In this document: piece after piece, positions 8,907-16,840 of the stretch | How the letters are laid out: each line of letters begins with the position of its first letter | Position numbering within the stretch: position 1 is the stretch's first letter | Assembly (NCBI GenBank): GCA_965216585.1 | Contig: CBDCGC010000003.1 | Location: 1,302,001 to 1,366,000 of the forward strand | DNA: 64,000 bases | Source of the DNA: CADEER01 sp965216585 | Lineage (GTDB): Bacteria > Desulfobacterota > Binatia > HRBIN30 > CADEER01 | Direction: 5' to 3' | The notes under the pieces: model-generated | The model's input: the letters and a program-made list of their open reading frames with translations, nothing else | The model's database searches: none | Told to the model about the DNA's origin: nothing | Program-made: the position numbers and the translations under genes

Positions 8907-9366
8907 ACTTCACCACATAGGCGTTCGTCTTCCCCTCGCTGACCCGATCACCGCGCGGCCGGAAGAAACCCAGCCAGGCGATCCAGTACTTCTCGTTGTA
9001 GGCCTCGCCCATGCGGTCGACCAGCGCCGCATCTTGGACGCGGCGCGCTTCACCGATGAGGTAGGGGCCGTCTTTCTCGCCGACCCAGATGAACACCGGA
9101 GAGCCGCGAGCAATGCGCTTGGCCTTCCAACTCTCGGGCGAGACGGTGAAAAAGAGCTCGTCGCCACCCTCGTAGTAGAACCAAATCGGCGCGATCGACG
9201 AACGCTTGCCACTCTTGCGCTGCGTCGCGACGTAGATGTAGCTCGATTCGCGCAGCAACTTCTGCGTCGATGCCGGCAGCTCAGCCGACATCGCCCTGGT
9301 CCCCGACAACGAACAAACCACACCGATCAACACCGATAGTACGACCTTGCCCACGATCTCCCCCAA
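8887..9366 (-). CDS. Exported PNPOx-like flavin-fold protein
   Basis: 159 aa from a TTG at 9366, with GGAAG five bases upstream. The N terminus is hydrophobic (VVLSVLIGVVCSLSGTRAMSA) and looks like a signal peptide. The rest resembles the pyridoxamine-5-phosphate-oxidase-like split-barrel fold: SYIYVATQRKSG, then APIWFYYEGGDELFFTV, then AKRIARGSPVFIWVG. Such proteins usually bind FMN, F420 or haem in the cytoplasm, so an exported copy is unusual. The C-terminal residues SGDS and the stop are encoded by the ATCAC repeat. Confidence 0.7.
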   Translation of the reverse strand: MGEIVGKVVLSVLIGVVCSLSGTRAMSAELPASTQKLLRESSYIYVATQRKSGKRSSIAPIWFYYEGGDELFFTVSPESWKAKRIARGSPVFIWVGEKDGPYLIGEARRVQDAALVDRMGEAYNEKYWIAWLGFFRPRGDRVSEGKTNAYVVKLVSGDS

Positions 9367-9398
9367 TCATTCTTCCAACTCAGCTCCGTCGCCGCGGT

Positions 9399-10382
9399 TC
9401 ACGAGTGAGACTCGCGAACCATCGAACCGGCAAACAGGCCGCTTCCCTCCTCGCGCAACGGCTTGGGAAGCGGAAACGTCACGTTCTCCTCGGCCGTCGT
9501 CAGGTCTTCGACCTTGGCGAATCCGAGCTCCCGCATTCGCCCGATGACCCCCTGCACCAGGGACTCCGGCGTCGAAGCGCCTGCCGTCAAGCCAATCGTC
9601 GTCGCTACGTGCACGTCTTCGGCGACGATCGCCGCGGCGTCCTCGATCAGCGCTGCCGACGTCCCCTGGTTGAGCGCGACCTCGACCAGTCGATTCGCGT
9701 TGCTCGAGTTGGGCGAGCCGATGACGAAGACGACATCGCAGCGCCGCGCCAGCTCTTTGACGGCGGTTTGACGATTCTGCGTCGCGTAACAGATGTCATC
9801 CTTGCCCGGCGTGCGCACACTGGGAAAACGCCGGCGCACGGCATCGACGATGTCGCGAGTGTCGTCGACCGAGAGAGTCGTCTGTGTCACCACGGCCAGT
9901 TTTTCAGGGTCGCGCACGACCAGCTTCTCGACGTCCTCGACCGTCTCGACGAGATGCATCTGCCGCGGCGCATGGCCGAGCGTTCCCTCGACCTCGACGT
10001 GACCGCGATGCCCGATGAGGAGAATCTCGTAGCCCTTTTGCGCGTGGCGCAGCGCCTCGAGGTGAACCTTGGTAACGAGAGGACAGGTCGCATCGACGAC
10101 GCGCAAGCGGCGCTCTTTCGCCTCCCTGCGCACCGCCGGAGAAACACCGTGTGCGCTGAAGATCAGCAGACTGCCATGCGGCACTTCGGCCAGATCTTCG
10201 ACGAAACGCGCACCGCGCGCCCGCAGTCGTTCGACGACGTGGCGGTTGTGGACGATTTCATGCCGCACATAGACCGGCGGGCCGTGCCGATCGAGCACCA
10301 GCTCGACGATTTCGATGGCGTAGGAGACGCCGGCACAGAAGCCGCGCGGGTTGGCCACCAGAAGAGTGCGCTCAGCCGCCAT
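9399..10382 (-). CDS. ispH: 4-hydroxy-3-methylbut-2-enyl diphosphate reductase
   Basis: 327 aa from the ATG at 10382. The last step of the MEP pathway: reduction of HMBPP to IPP and DMAPP with a [4Fe-4S] cluster. The three cluster cysteines are visible in PRGFCAGV, DATCPLVTKVH and DICYATQNRQ. The substrate-binding His in FSAHG and the SPNSSNANRL motif are intact. Length is normal. It is located between a sulfotransferase and the PNPOx-like gene, not with other MEP genes. Confidence 0.96.
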   Translation of the reverse strand: MAAERTLLVANPRGFCAGVSYAIEIVELVLDRHGPPVYVRHEIVHNRHVVERLRARGARFVEDLAEVPHGSLLIFSAHGVSPAVRREAKERRLRVVDATCPLVTKVHLEALRHAQKGYEILLIGHRGHVEVEGTLGHAPRQMHLVETVEDVEKLVVRDPEKLAVVTQTTLSVDDTRDIVDAVRRRFPSVRTPGKDDICYATQNRQTAVKELARRCDVVFVIGSPNSSNANRLVEVALNQGTSAALIEDAAAIVAEDVHVATTIGLTAGASTPESLVQGVIGRMRELGFAKVEDLTTAEENVTFPLPKPLREEGSGLFAGSMVRESHS

Positions 10383-10445
10383 CGTCCAACGCTGCCATGC
10401 AACGTACGGGCGCACAAGGGCCGAACCCGCCAGCCACCGAAGTGA

Positions 10446-11606
10446 CTAGGCCAGTCCAAAATACTCGATGTAGGCGGCAAAGCGCTCGCGCACTTCATCT
10501 GCGCGCAGCGGGAATTCCCGGTCGCCGTAGTCGTGCACGCCGTGCGCACCGCGCGGGTGTTCGTCCTGCCAGGTCTCCAACGCCGCCAGCCCCTGCGCCG
10601 ACAGCGGCTGGTCGAAACGCTCGTAGATGCCCTTCACGGCGCCAATCGGATCGGCGACGAAACGGTTGAAATCGAGATCGTAGAAGTGCTCGGCACCGAC
10701 GTCTTCGCGCGCGGCGATACCGCGCTCGACGGCACCAGCCCAACTCTCCATCTGCGAGCGCGCAATCTCCGCCCGGTCGATGTCGTCCTCGAAGATGCGG
10801 CGGTAGCTGGCGACCATGTTGGTGTACGAGCGCAAGACGGTCAGCGGATCGCGGTGGGTCTGGATGATGCAAGCGTCGGGATAGACGGCAAAGAGCGCCC
10901 GCAATTGGCGCAGGTGCACTGGATACTTGAGCAGCCAACGCTTGCCGCGGTCGGTCGACCCGATCAGCTTCACGAGGTCGCGATGGCGCGCGTAGGCGGC
11001 GCCGTGTTCGCTGTTTTCGTACCACTGAGCATAGGAAGGCAGAGTCGAGGATACGATGTAGCGATCGTCGGTAAAGCTCTGCGCCAGCAGATGTCCGCAC
11101 TCTTCCGGCAACGACGCGGTCATGAAGTGCATCGCGGCGCGCGACGGATCCTGGGCGTAGAGGTTCTCCAGACGCTTCTCGGTGTTGCGGAAGCGCGGAT
11201 GCTGCTCCCACTGGTCGCGCGGCGGCCGCGGCATGGGGTTCTCGGCCAACCAATGCGGCAGCGGTTGCAGGTCCGGATCTCGACCCATCAGGTAGTGCAA
11301 CGCCGTACTGCCGGTGCGCACCAATCCGGTGATGAACATCGGCCGCTCGACGTCGTAGTCGAGAGCGGCGGCCGACTCGCGCAACAGCTTCTCCGTGCGC
11401 AAGCGGCGGATCAGCGTTCCCTGCAAATCGTAGCGAGCGGCCATGCGGCCGTTCTCCGACAGGCGATCGTCCTCGTCGTACGCGTGCAACAGGGCGCGCA
11501 GGCCGTCGAGGTAGGATGGATCGCCGAAGTCTTCGAAACCGACCTTGGCGACCGCCGTCGCATGCAGCTCTTCCTCGAGATCGGAAAACGCCCAGCCCGC
11601 GCTCAT
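10446..11606 (-). CDS. Sulfotransferase-family protein
   Basis: 386 aa. The PAPS 5-prime-phosphosulfate loop is MFITGLVRTGSTALHYL (about 90-106). The 3-prime-phosphate region is ACIIQTHRDPLTVLRSY. The architecture matches the Sulfotransfer_3 type proteins that are abundant in actinobacteria and some uncultured proteobacterial lineages, where acceptors are often lipids or sterol-like compounds. No signal peptide. Acceptor unknown. The gene reads leftward away from the haloalkane dehalogenase. Confidence 0.85.
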   Translation of the reverse strand: MSAGWAFSDLEEELHATAVAKVGFEDFGDPSYLDGLRALLHAYDEDDRLSENGRMAARYDLQGTLIRRLRTEKLLRESAAALDYDVERPMFITGLVRTGSTALHYLMGRDPDLQPLPHWLAENPMPRPPRDQWEQHPRFRNTEKRLENLYAQDPSRAAMHFMTASLPEECGHLLAQSFTDDRYIVSSTLPSYAQWYENSEHGAAYARHRDLVKLIGSTDRGKRWLLKYPVHLRQLRALFAVYPDACIIQTHRDPLTVLRSYTNMVASYRRIFEDDIDRAEIARSQMESWAGAVERGIAAREDVGAEHFYDLDFNRFVADPIGAVKGIYERFDQPLSAQGLAALETWQDEHPRGAHGVHDYGDREFPLRADEVRERFAAYIEYFGLA

Positions 11607-11667
11607 GCCCCGTGCCTAGCAAGAAGCACGGCGCCCGGCCAAGGAAAAGACAAGTCAAACCAGAAAA

Positions 11668-11720
11668 CGCTCCCCCTTCACACCTGCGCCAGGGCTTCGG
11701 CGCTCGTAGGCTGAGGCGCG
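11668..11720. repeat. Interspersed repeat, copy A
   Basis: The words CGCTCCCCCTTCACACCT and GCGCTCGTAGGCTGAGGCG both recur in the intergenic region at 50151-50235, with different spacing between them. This is an intergenic dispersed repeat. Confidence 0.65.
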
Positions 11721-11804
11721 GGCATAGGCTATATAGGCAAGGTGTGCGTAGCTCCGTGACGCGACTCGAGGATTTCTGTCACGCCAAGGCTAGCCGTTGT
11801 GCCC

Positions 11805-12719
11805 ATGGACGTATTGCGAACGCCAGACGACCGCTTCGAAGATCTGCCCGATTTTCCATTCGCGCCGCACTACGCCTCGGTCGGTGGCAGCGTTGGAACC
11901 TCGTTGCGCATGGCCTACGTCGACGAGGGCGACCGGGCTGCCGATCCCGTCCTTCTTCTCCACGGCGAGCCCACCTGGTCGTTTCTCTACCGCAAGATGA
12001 TCCCGCCGCTCGTCGCCGCCGGCAAACGGGTCGTCGCGCCCGACCACATCGGCTTCGGTCGCTCCGACAAGCCGGCCGCCGTCGCCGACTACACCTATGC
12101 CCGCCACGTCACCTGGTGCCGCGACCTGATCGAGCACCTCGACCTGCACGACACCATCCTCTTCTGCCAGGATTGGGGCGGGCCCATCGGTTTCAGTCAG
12201 GTCGCCGCTGCGCCGCACCGCTTCGCCGCCGTCGTCGCCGCGAACACCATCCTGCCGACGGCGCAAGCTCCGCCGGCCGGTGAGGTCGAGGGCTGGCCGG
12301 GCGAGGTGATCGAGGCTTGGATGGAGACGGCGCGCTCCGCCGCCGAGCTGCCGGTCGGCCAGATCGTGCAGGGCGTCACTGCCGGCGATCTCCCGCCGGA
12401 GGTCGTCGCCGCCTACGACGCGCCCTTCCCCGACGAGACCTTCAAGGCCGGGGCCCGCGCCTTTCCGCAAATCATTCCAGTGCACCCCGGCGACCCCAGC
12501 GCCGTGCACAACCGCCGGGTCTGGAAATTTCTCGAAACCTTCGACAAACCCTTCGCCACCGCCTTTGCCGACAGCGACCCGATCACCGCACCTTGGGCGG
12601 AGGTCTTTCGAACGAGAATTCCCGGTGCCCGCGACGCCCGACACACGACGGTGCAGGGCGGCCATTTCGTACAGGAAGACGCAGCCGGTGATCTGGTGAG
12701 CGCGATCCTCGCGATCTGA
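11805..12719 (+). CDS. Haloalkane dehalogenase
   Basis: 304 aa from the ATG at 11805; a GTG at 11799 would add two residues. It starts with the family-typical LRTPDDRF. The oxyanion motif HGEPTWSFLYRKM is followed by PDHIGFGRSDKP. The nucleophile is the Asp in FCQDWGGPIG, where most alpha/beta hydrolases have Ser. The base is the His in QGGHFVQED, and the Asp of SDP is the probable acid. It hydrolyses carbon-halogen bonds, releasing an alcohol and halide. No signal peptide. It is divergent from the sulfotransferase gene and convergent with the thiolase gene. Confidence 0.92.
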   Translation: MDVLRTPDDRFEDLPDFPFAPHYASVGGSVGTSLRMAYVDEGDRAADPVLLLHGEPTWSFLYRKMIPPLVAAGKRVVAPDHIGFGRSDKPAAVADYTYARHVTWCRDLIEHLDLHDTILFCQDWGGPIGFSQVAAAPHRFAAVVAANTILPTAQAPPAGEVEGWPGEVIEAWMETARSAAELPVGQIVQGVTAGDLPPEVVAAYDAPFPDETFKAGARAFPQIIPVHPGDPSAVHNRRVWKFLETFDKPFATAFADSDPITAPWAEVFRTRIPGARDARHTTVQGGHFVQEDAAGDLVSAILAI

Positions 12720-12721
12720 CC

Positions 12722-13864
12722 TCAGTGGCCGAGAACGACGACGCACGAAACGGCACCGGGGCCGCCGACGTTGTGAGCCAGGCCGAGCTCGGCGTCGCGC
12801 ACCTGTCGCTCGCCGCAGCGACCGCGTAATTGTTCGACGCACTCGTAGATCATGCGCACGCCGCTGGCGCCGATGGGGTGGCCGAACGACTTGAGGCCGC
12901 CGCTCGGATTGATCGGCTTGTCGCCGCTGATCGATGTGCGGCCTTCGGCAATCCAACCCGGCGCACTGCCTTTGTCACAGAATCCGAGATCTTCGATGTT
13001 GGAAACTTCCGTCCAGGTAAAGCAGTCGTGCACCTCGGCGAAGTCGATGTCGGCCGCTTCGACACCGGCCATCGCGTAGGCTTTGCGCGCCGCCTCCTGG
13101 GTCGAGCGAAAACCGAGGTAGTCGAAAGTCGGGTCGTAGTACGGCCGGCCGCTGGTCACCGACAGGCCAAATCCCTTCACCAAAATCGGTGTGTCGGTGT
13201 ACTTGGACGCCAGGTCGGCGCGACAGAGGATCGCCGCCGCCGCGCCGTCGGTCGTCGGACAGCAATCGTAGAGACCGAACGGCCACGAGATCATCGGCGC
13301 TCGTAGCACCTTTTCTTCCGTCACTTCGCTGCGCAGATGGGCTTTCGCATTGCGCGCGCCGTTGTAGTGGTTCTTGACCGCCACCTTGGCCAGCGTCTCG
13401 CGACCGACGCCAAAGGTGTGCATGTAGCGGTTGGCGGCCAGGGCGAAGAGGCCCGGAGCCGAGTTGCCCTTGGCCAGCAGCGGATGGCCGAAGCGCGGCA
13501 GGCCGCGTCCACCGCGGTCTTTGAGCTTTTCGGCTCCGAGCACCAGGACGACGTCGTGGGTTCCCGAGGCAATCGCCATGCAGCCGTTGCGAAACGCATC
13601 GGTGCCGGTGGCGCAGTAGTTCTCCACCCGCGTGATCGGCCGATCGTAGAGACGCAGTGCATCGGCCAACGATACTGCAGCCTTGCCGCCCGACGCACCG
13701 GGCATATACGTTCCCAGATACGCCGCCTCGATGTCGGCCGGATCGATCTTCGCATCGTCATAGGCCTGAAAGGCGGCGTCGCAGATGAGGTCTTCGTAGC
13801 CCTGCTCGAAGAGATCGCCGAAGCGCGTACAACCGACGCCGACGACGGCAACGGTGTCTTTCAT
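12722..13864 (-). CDS. Thiolase-family acyltransferase (SCP2/acetyl-CoA acetyltransferase-like)
   Basis: 380 aa from the ATG at 13864, which overlaps the stop of the upstream gene (ATGA at 13861-13864). The nucleophile Cys lies in ENYCATGTDAF; the distal active-site motifs are EVHDCFTW and FGHPIGASG. The reading frame stays open upstream to 14182, but that part is antisense-like noise within the fusion gene. The neighbour encodes an OB-fold/DUF35 domain, and such proteins commonly form complexes with this type of thiolase. Likely chain shortening or condensation of an acyl-CoA; substrate unknown. Confidence 0.9.
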   Translation of the reverse strand: MKDTVAVVGVGCTRFGDLFEQGYEDLICDAAFQAYDDAKIDPADIEAAYLGTYMPGASGGKAAVSLADALRLYDRPITRVENYCATGTDAFRNGCMAIASGTHDVVLVLGAEKLKDRGGRGLPRFGHPLLAKGNSAPGLFALAANRYMHTFGVGRETLAKVAVKNHYNGARNAKAHLRSEVTEEKVLRAPMISWPFGLYDCCPTTDGAAAAILCRADLASKYTDTPILVKGFGLSVTSGRPYYDPTFDYLGFRSTQEAARKAYAMAGVEAADIDFAEVHDCFTWTEVSNIEDLGFCDKGSAPGWIAEGRTSISGDKPINPSGGLKSFGHPIGASGVRMIYECVEQLRGRCGERQVRDAELGLAHNVGGPGAVSCVVVLGH

Positions 13865-15264
13865 CGTTCGCCCTCGACCCGCTCGCAGCGCGCCTTCCAG
13901 TAGTAGTTGCGATTGCCGCCGCCTTCGTGCATGCGGCGAAAGGTCAACACGACCGGCGCTCCGATGGCAATCTCCTCGGCGTCGGCGATCTGCAGGTACA
14001 GACGCGCGCCGCCGTCGACGTCGACGACGACCATCGGCAACGGGTGCTCGAGGTTGGCGATGAGGTGGTCGACGGTGAAGGTAAACACCACGCCGCTGCG
14101 GCCGACCGGCACGTCGTCCAGACACTCGCGCTGCCGGCAGGCGACGCAGACGCGCGCCTTGGGGTACTGCACCTGGCCGCACTCACGGCAGCGGCTGCCG
14201 TGCAGGCGGACGTTCTGCTCGAGCTCCTGGTGCTCGAGCACGCTGGTGACGACGTCGGTCGGCTCGTCGACGTCGATCAGCCGGCGGTACTTGAGAACCT
14301 TCTCGTAGCTCGACAGCGGCTCGCCGCTGTCGAGCCAGCTCTGCAGCGGAACCCCCGCGCGTCGCTCTTCAATCGCTTCGGTGGCGCGAAAGAGCAGGAC
14401 GTCCGCCCCCTCGCCGAACCCGCCGCAGAGAATCAGGTCGCCAGGACTCGCACCATCCAGCGCCCGCGCCAGCAACAGAGGCGCTTCCGCCGCACCGGTG
14501 CAACCGACGGCGCTGAAGAGCGGCTCGACGAGCTGCTCCTCGTCGAAGCCGAGGGAAACGGCCAGGCCGTTGGCGGCGCGCGGGTCGGGCGAGTAGAGCG
14601 CCAGCTTGCCGATCTGCCGCGGTTCCAGCGACTGGCGCTGCAAGATCGCCTCGATCGCCGGTTTCATGTCGCGCTCGTAGCCGTAGGTGTTGGCGAAGCG
14701 CCCGCCGGAGACTTGCACCGTGCTCTGCCGGTCGGTGCGCCAGTGGTAGGTGAATTCCTCCGTCACCGACCCCGCGTCGACCAGCTCGGCGATGACGCCG
14801 TCCTCACCGACGACAAAGGCCGCCGCGCCGTCACCGAGCATTCCCTCCAGCTCACTTTCAGGTGCGGCGAGGCGCTGTTCGGCCACGGTTACCAGCACCC
14901 TCCGCGCCGCGCCGGCCTGTACCGAGCGCAGCGCGGCGAGCAGCGCACTGACTCCGCAGCGGGTCGAGCCAGCATAATCGGCTGAGAAGATCTCGCGCCG
15001 CAGATCGAGAGCGGTCGCCACGATGCTGGCGTGCTGCTTCTCCGCGTAGGGGCCACTGGTGCTGGCGAAGTGAACGCCGTCAATCGATTCGGGCTCGGTG
15101 GCGCAAGCGCCGGCCGCCTCGATGGCGAGGGTCAGCGCGTCTTCATCGTAGCTGGCGACGGCGACCGAGCCCGTGGCCTGGCGCTTGCCCCAGGCGGCGG
15201 CGATCAGCCCTCGATCGAGGCGCAGCCTCGGCAGGTAGGCACCGTAGTGAGAAATCCCAACCAT
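13861..15264 (-). CDS. HMG-CoA-synthase-like ketoacyl-fold protein fused to DUF35 zinc-ribbon OB domain
   Basis: 467 aa. The first about 330 residues look like the HMG-CoA synthase / KAS III fold (GISHYGAYLPRLRLDR at the start, nucleophile Cys in GSTRCGVSALLAAL, then GDGAAAFVVGEDG). The C-terminal part has a rubredoxin-like zinc ribbon (CRECGQ and CVAC, four Cys) and an OB fold ending in MHEGGGNRNYYWKARCE. DUF35 domains bind acyl-CoA and channel it to a thiolase. Here the DUF35 partner is physically fused to the synthase and coupled to the thiolase gene, which suggests a condensing complex similar to archaeal thiolase/HMGCS/DUF35 assemblies. Confidence 0.85.
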   Translation of the reverse strand: MVGISHYGAYLPRLRLDRGLIAAAWGKRQATGSVAVASYDEDALTLAIEAAGACATEPESIDGVHFASTSGPYAEKQHASIVATALDLRREIFSADYAGSTRCGVSALLAALRSVQAGAARRVLVTVAEQRLAAPESELEGMLGDGAAAFVVGEDGVIAELVDAGSVTEEFTYHWRTDRQSTVQVSGGRFANTYGYERDMKPAIEAILQRQSLEPRQIGKLALYSPDPRAANGLAVSLGFDEEQLVEPLFSAVGCTGAAEAPLLLARALDGASPGDLILCGGFGEGADVLLFRATEAIEERRAGVPLQSWLDSGEPLSSYEKVLKYRRLIDVDEPTDVVTSVLEHQELEQNVRLHGSRCRECGQVQYPKARVCVACRQRECLDDVPVGRSGVVFTFTVDHLIANLEHPLPMVVVDVDGGARLYLQIADAEEIAIGAPVVLTFRRMHEGGGNRNYYWKARCERVEGER

Positions 15265-15310
15265 CGAGAGGATCTCGACACGCGGCGCCCGCTGCCGTCA
15301 AGCGCCGCCG

Positions 15311-16840
15311 TCAAGCGTTGCGACGACGACCTCGGCCGGCGAGGAGCAGCAACACCCCGGCGGCGAGCAGCGACAGCGCGCCGGCCGAGCCCTGACTCGA
15401 ATGCGGAATCGCGCAACCCTCGCCGCGCAGCTCGAAGAATCCCGGCGTCGTCGTCACCGTCGGCACGGGAGTACGCGAGGGGCCGGGCGTCCGCGTCGGC
15501 GTTTCGGTCGGGCTCGCCGTCGCCGTCGCCGTTTTCGTCGGCGTCAGTGTCAACGTCGGCGTCAGCGTCAGGGTCGGGGTGTGCGTCGGCGTGAAGGTGG
15601 GAACCCGAAACGAGCCCGAGGCGGAGAGAAACATGGTCAGCGACGCGTCGTCGCCGTTGCCGACGGCGATGTCGAGCCGGCCGTCGACGTCGACGTCGGC
15701 GAGCAACACCACCGCCGGACCGCCACCGGTCACACCATCGGCGTCGTCGACCGCACCATCGTCGTTGGTGTCGACGTCGGCGAGGGCGACGGTGCCGTCG
15801 CCGTTGCCGCGAAAGATCCGCATCCGATTGCCGGCCCGATCGGCGACGACGACGTCGAGGTTACCGTCTTCGTCGAGATCGCCCAGTGCGAGGGCGGCGG
15901 GGTCGACGCCCGCCGCGACGGCCGGCCCCTCGGTCACCCGGTAGTTGTCTTCACTGATCTCGCCGCGCAGGACGATCAGATCGCGCATGCCGTTGCCGAC
16001 CGGCCCGACGACGGCGATGTCGGGAACGCCCTGAGCGTCGCCATCGAGATCGGCGACGGCGAACGCGCTGATCTGCGACAGAGTGCCGAGGGAGCGCCCT
16101 TCGCTCTGCTCGACGACGGTGGCAAAGCCATTCATCGGCTGCTCGAAGATCACCAGCCGACCGGCCGCCGTCAGCGCCAGCACGTCGGCGCGATCATCTC
16201 GGTTGAAATCGGCAATCGCCACCGCTTCGACGATCGCTCCGACGTTCAAGGTATTGCGGACCGTACCGATGCCGTTGCCGACGCCATCGACGATCTCGAC
16301 CCGATTGCCGCCGACGGTGCCGATCGCGATCTCATCGGCTCCGTCGCCATCGATGTCGCCGGTCGCCACCGAGCTGCCGTCGGCGACGTTGATCGCGACA
16401 CCGGTGCCGTCGGAGCCGGTGACCCCGTCGCCGTCGAGAATCTGACCACGGTTGACACCGGCCAGAGCATAGTCGATTTCGTCGACCGACGCCTGCCGGA
16501 CGATGGCGATCGCGGTCGGTTCGATCCCCATCACGGCTCTCGATGAGAAAGCGCGGCTGCAATCGGCACGCCGCAAGGCAATTGGATCGCCGAGGAGGAA
16601 GGCGACGCGGTCGCGCGAGTTGTCGACGAGAACGAAATCGTCGATGAGATCGCGGTCGTAGCTGATGTTGGCCACCGCGCCGGCGTCGATCGAACCACCC
16701 GCCAGACCGAGGTTGCCCGCCCGTGCCGTGCACGTCCGATAGACCGGAAAATCCTGCGCCAGGAGCACTGCCGGAGCACTGCAGAACACCAACAGCGCAC
16801 TCGCACCGCCTAGGAGTCGCATCCACCCGCCCGTCATCAT
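15311..16840 (-). CDS. Secreted FG-GAP/VCBS repeat protein with C-terminal sorting-like tail
   Basis: 509 aa. An N-terminal signal (LLGGASALLVFCSAPAVLLA) is followed by a beta-propeller-like series of FG-GAP/VCBS units with Asp-rich calcium loops such as GDIDGDGADEIAIG, DLDEDGNLDVVVAD and DVDVDGRLDIAVGN. A Thr-Pro linker (about 420-460) leads to FFELRGEGCAI, then a hydrophobic helix and a basic RGRRR end. This tripartite Cys/helix/Arg tail looks like a protein-sorting signal of the MYXO-CTERM kind. It overlaps the upstream gene by ATGA (16837-16840), so the two FG-GAP genes form an operon. Confidence 0.85.
   Translation of the reverse strand: MMTGGWMRLLGGASALLVFCSAPAVLLAQDFPVYRTCTARAGNLGLAGGSIDAGAVANISYDRDLIDDFVLVDNSRDRVAFLLGDPIALRRADCSRAFSSRAVMGIEPTAIAIVRQASVDEIDYALAGVNRGQILDGDGVTGSDGTGVAINVADGSSVATGDIDGDGADEIAIGTVGGNRVEIVDGVGNGIGTVRNTLNVGAIVEAVAIADFNRDDRADVLALTAAGRLVIFEQPMNGFATVVEQSEGRSLGTLSQISAFAVADLDGDAQGVPDIAVVGPVGNGMRDLIVLRGEISEDNYRVTEGPAVAAGVDPAALALGDLDEDGNLDVVVADRAGNRMRIFRGNGDGTVALADVDTNDDGAVDDADGVTGGGPAVVLLADVDVDGRLDIAVGNGDDASLTMFLSASGSFRVPTFTPTHTPTLTLTPTLTLTPTKTATATASPTETPTRTPGPSRTPVPTVTTTPGFFELRGEGCAIPHSSQGSAGALSLLAAGVLLLLAGRGRRRNA

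Noticed and set aside
13865..14182. N-terminal extension of the thiolase gene
   Set aside because: The extension is Arg-rich and lies over the C-terminal DUF35 part of the upstream gene; the ATG at 13864 in an ATGA overlap begins the typical thiolase sequence.
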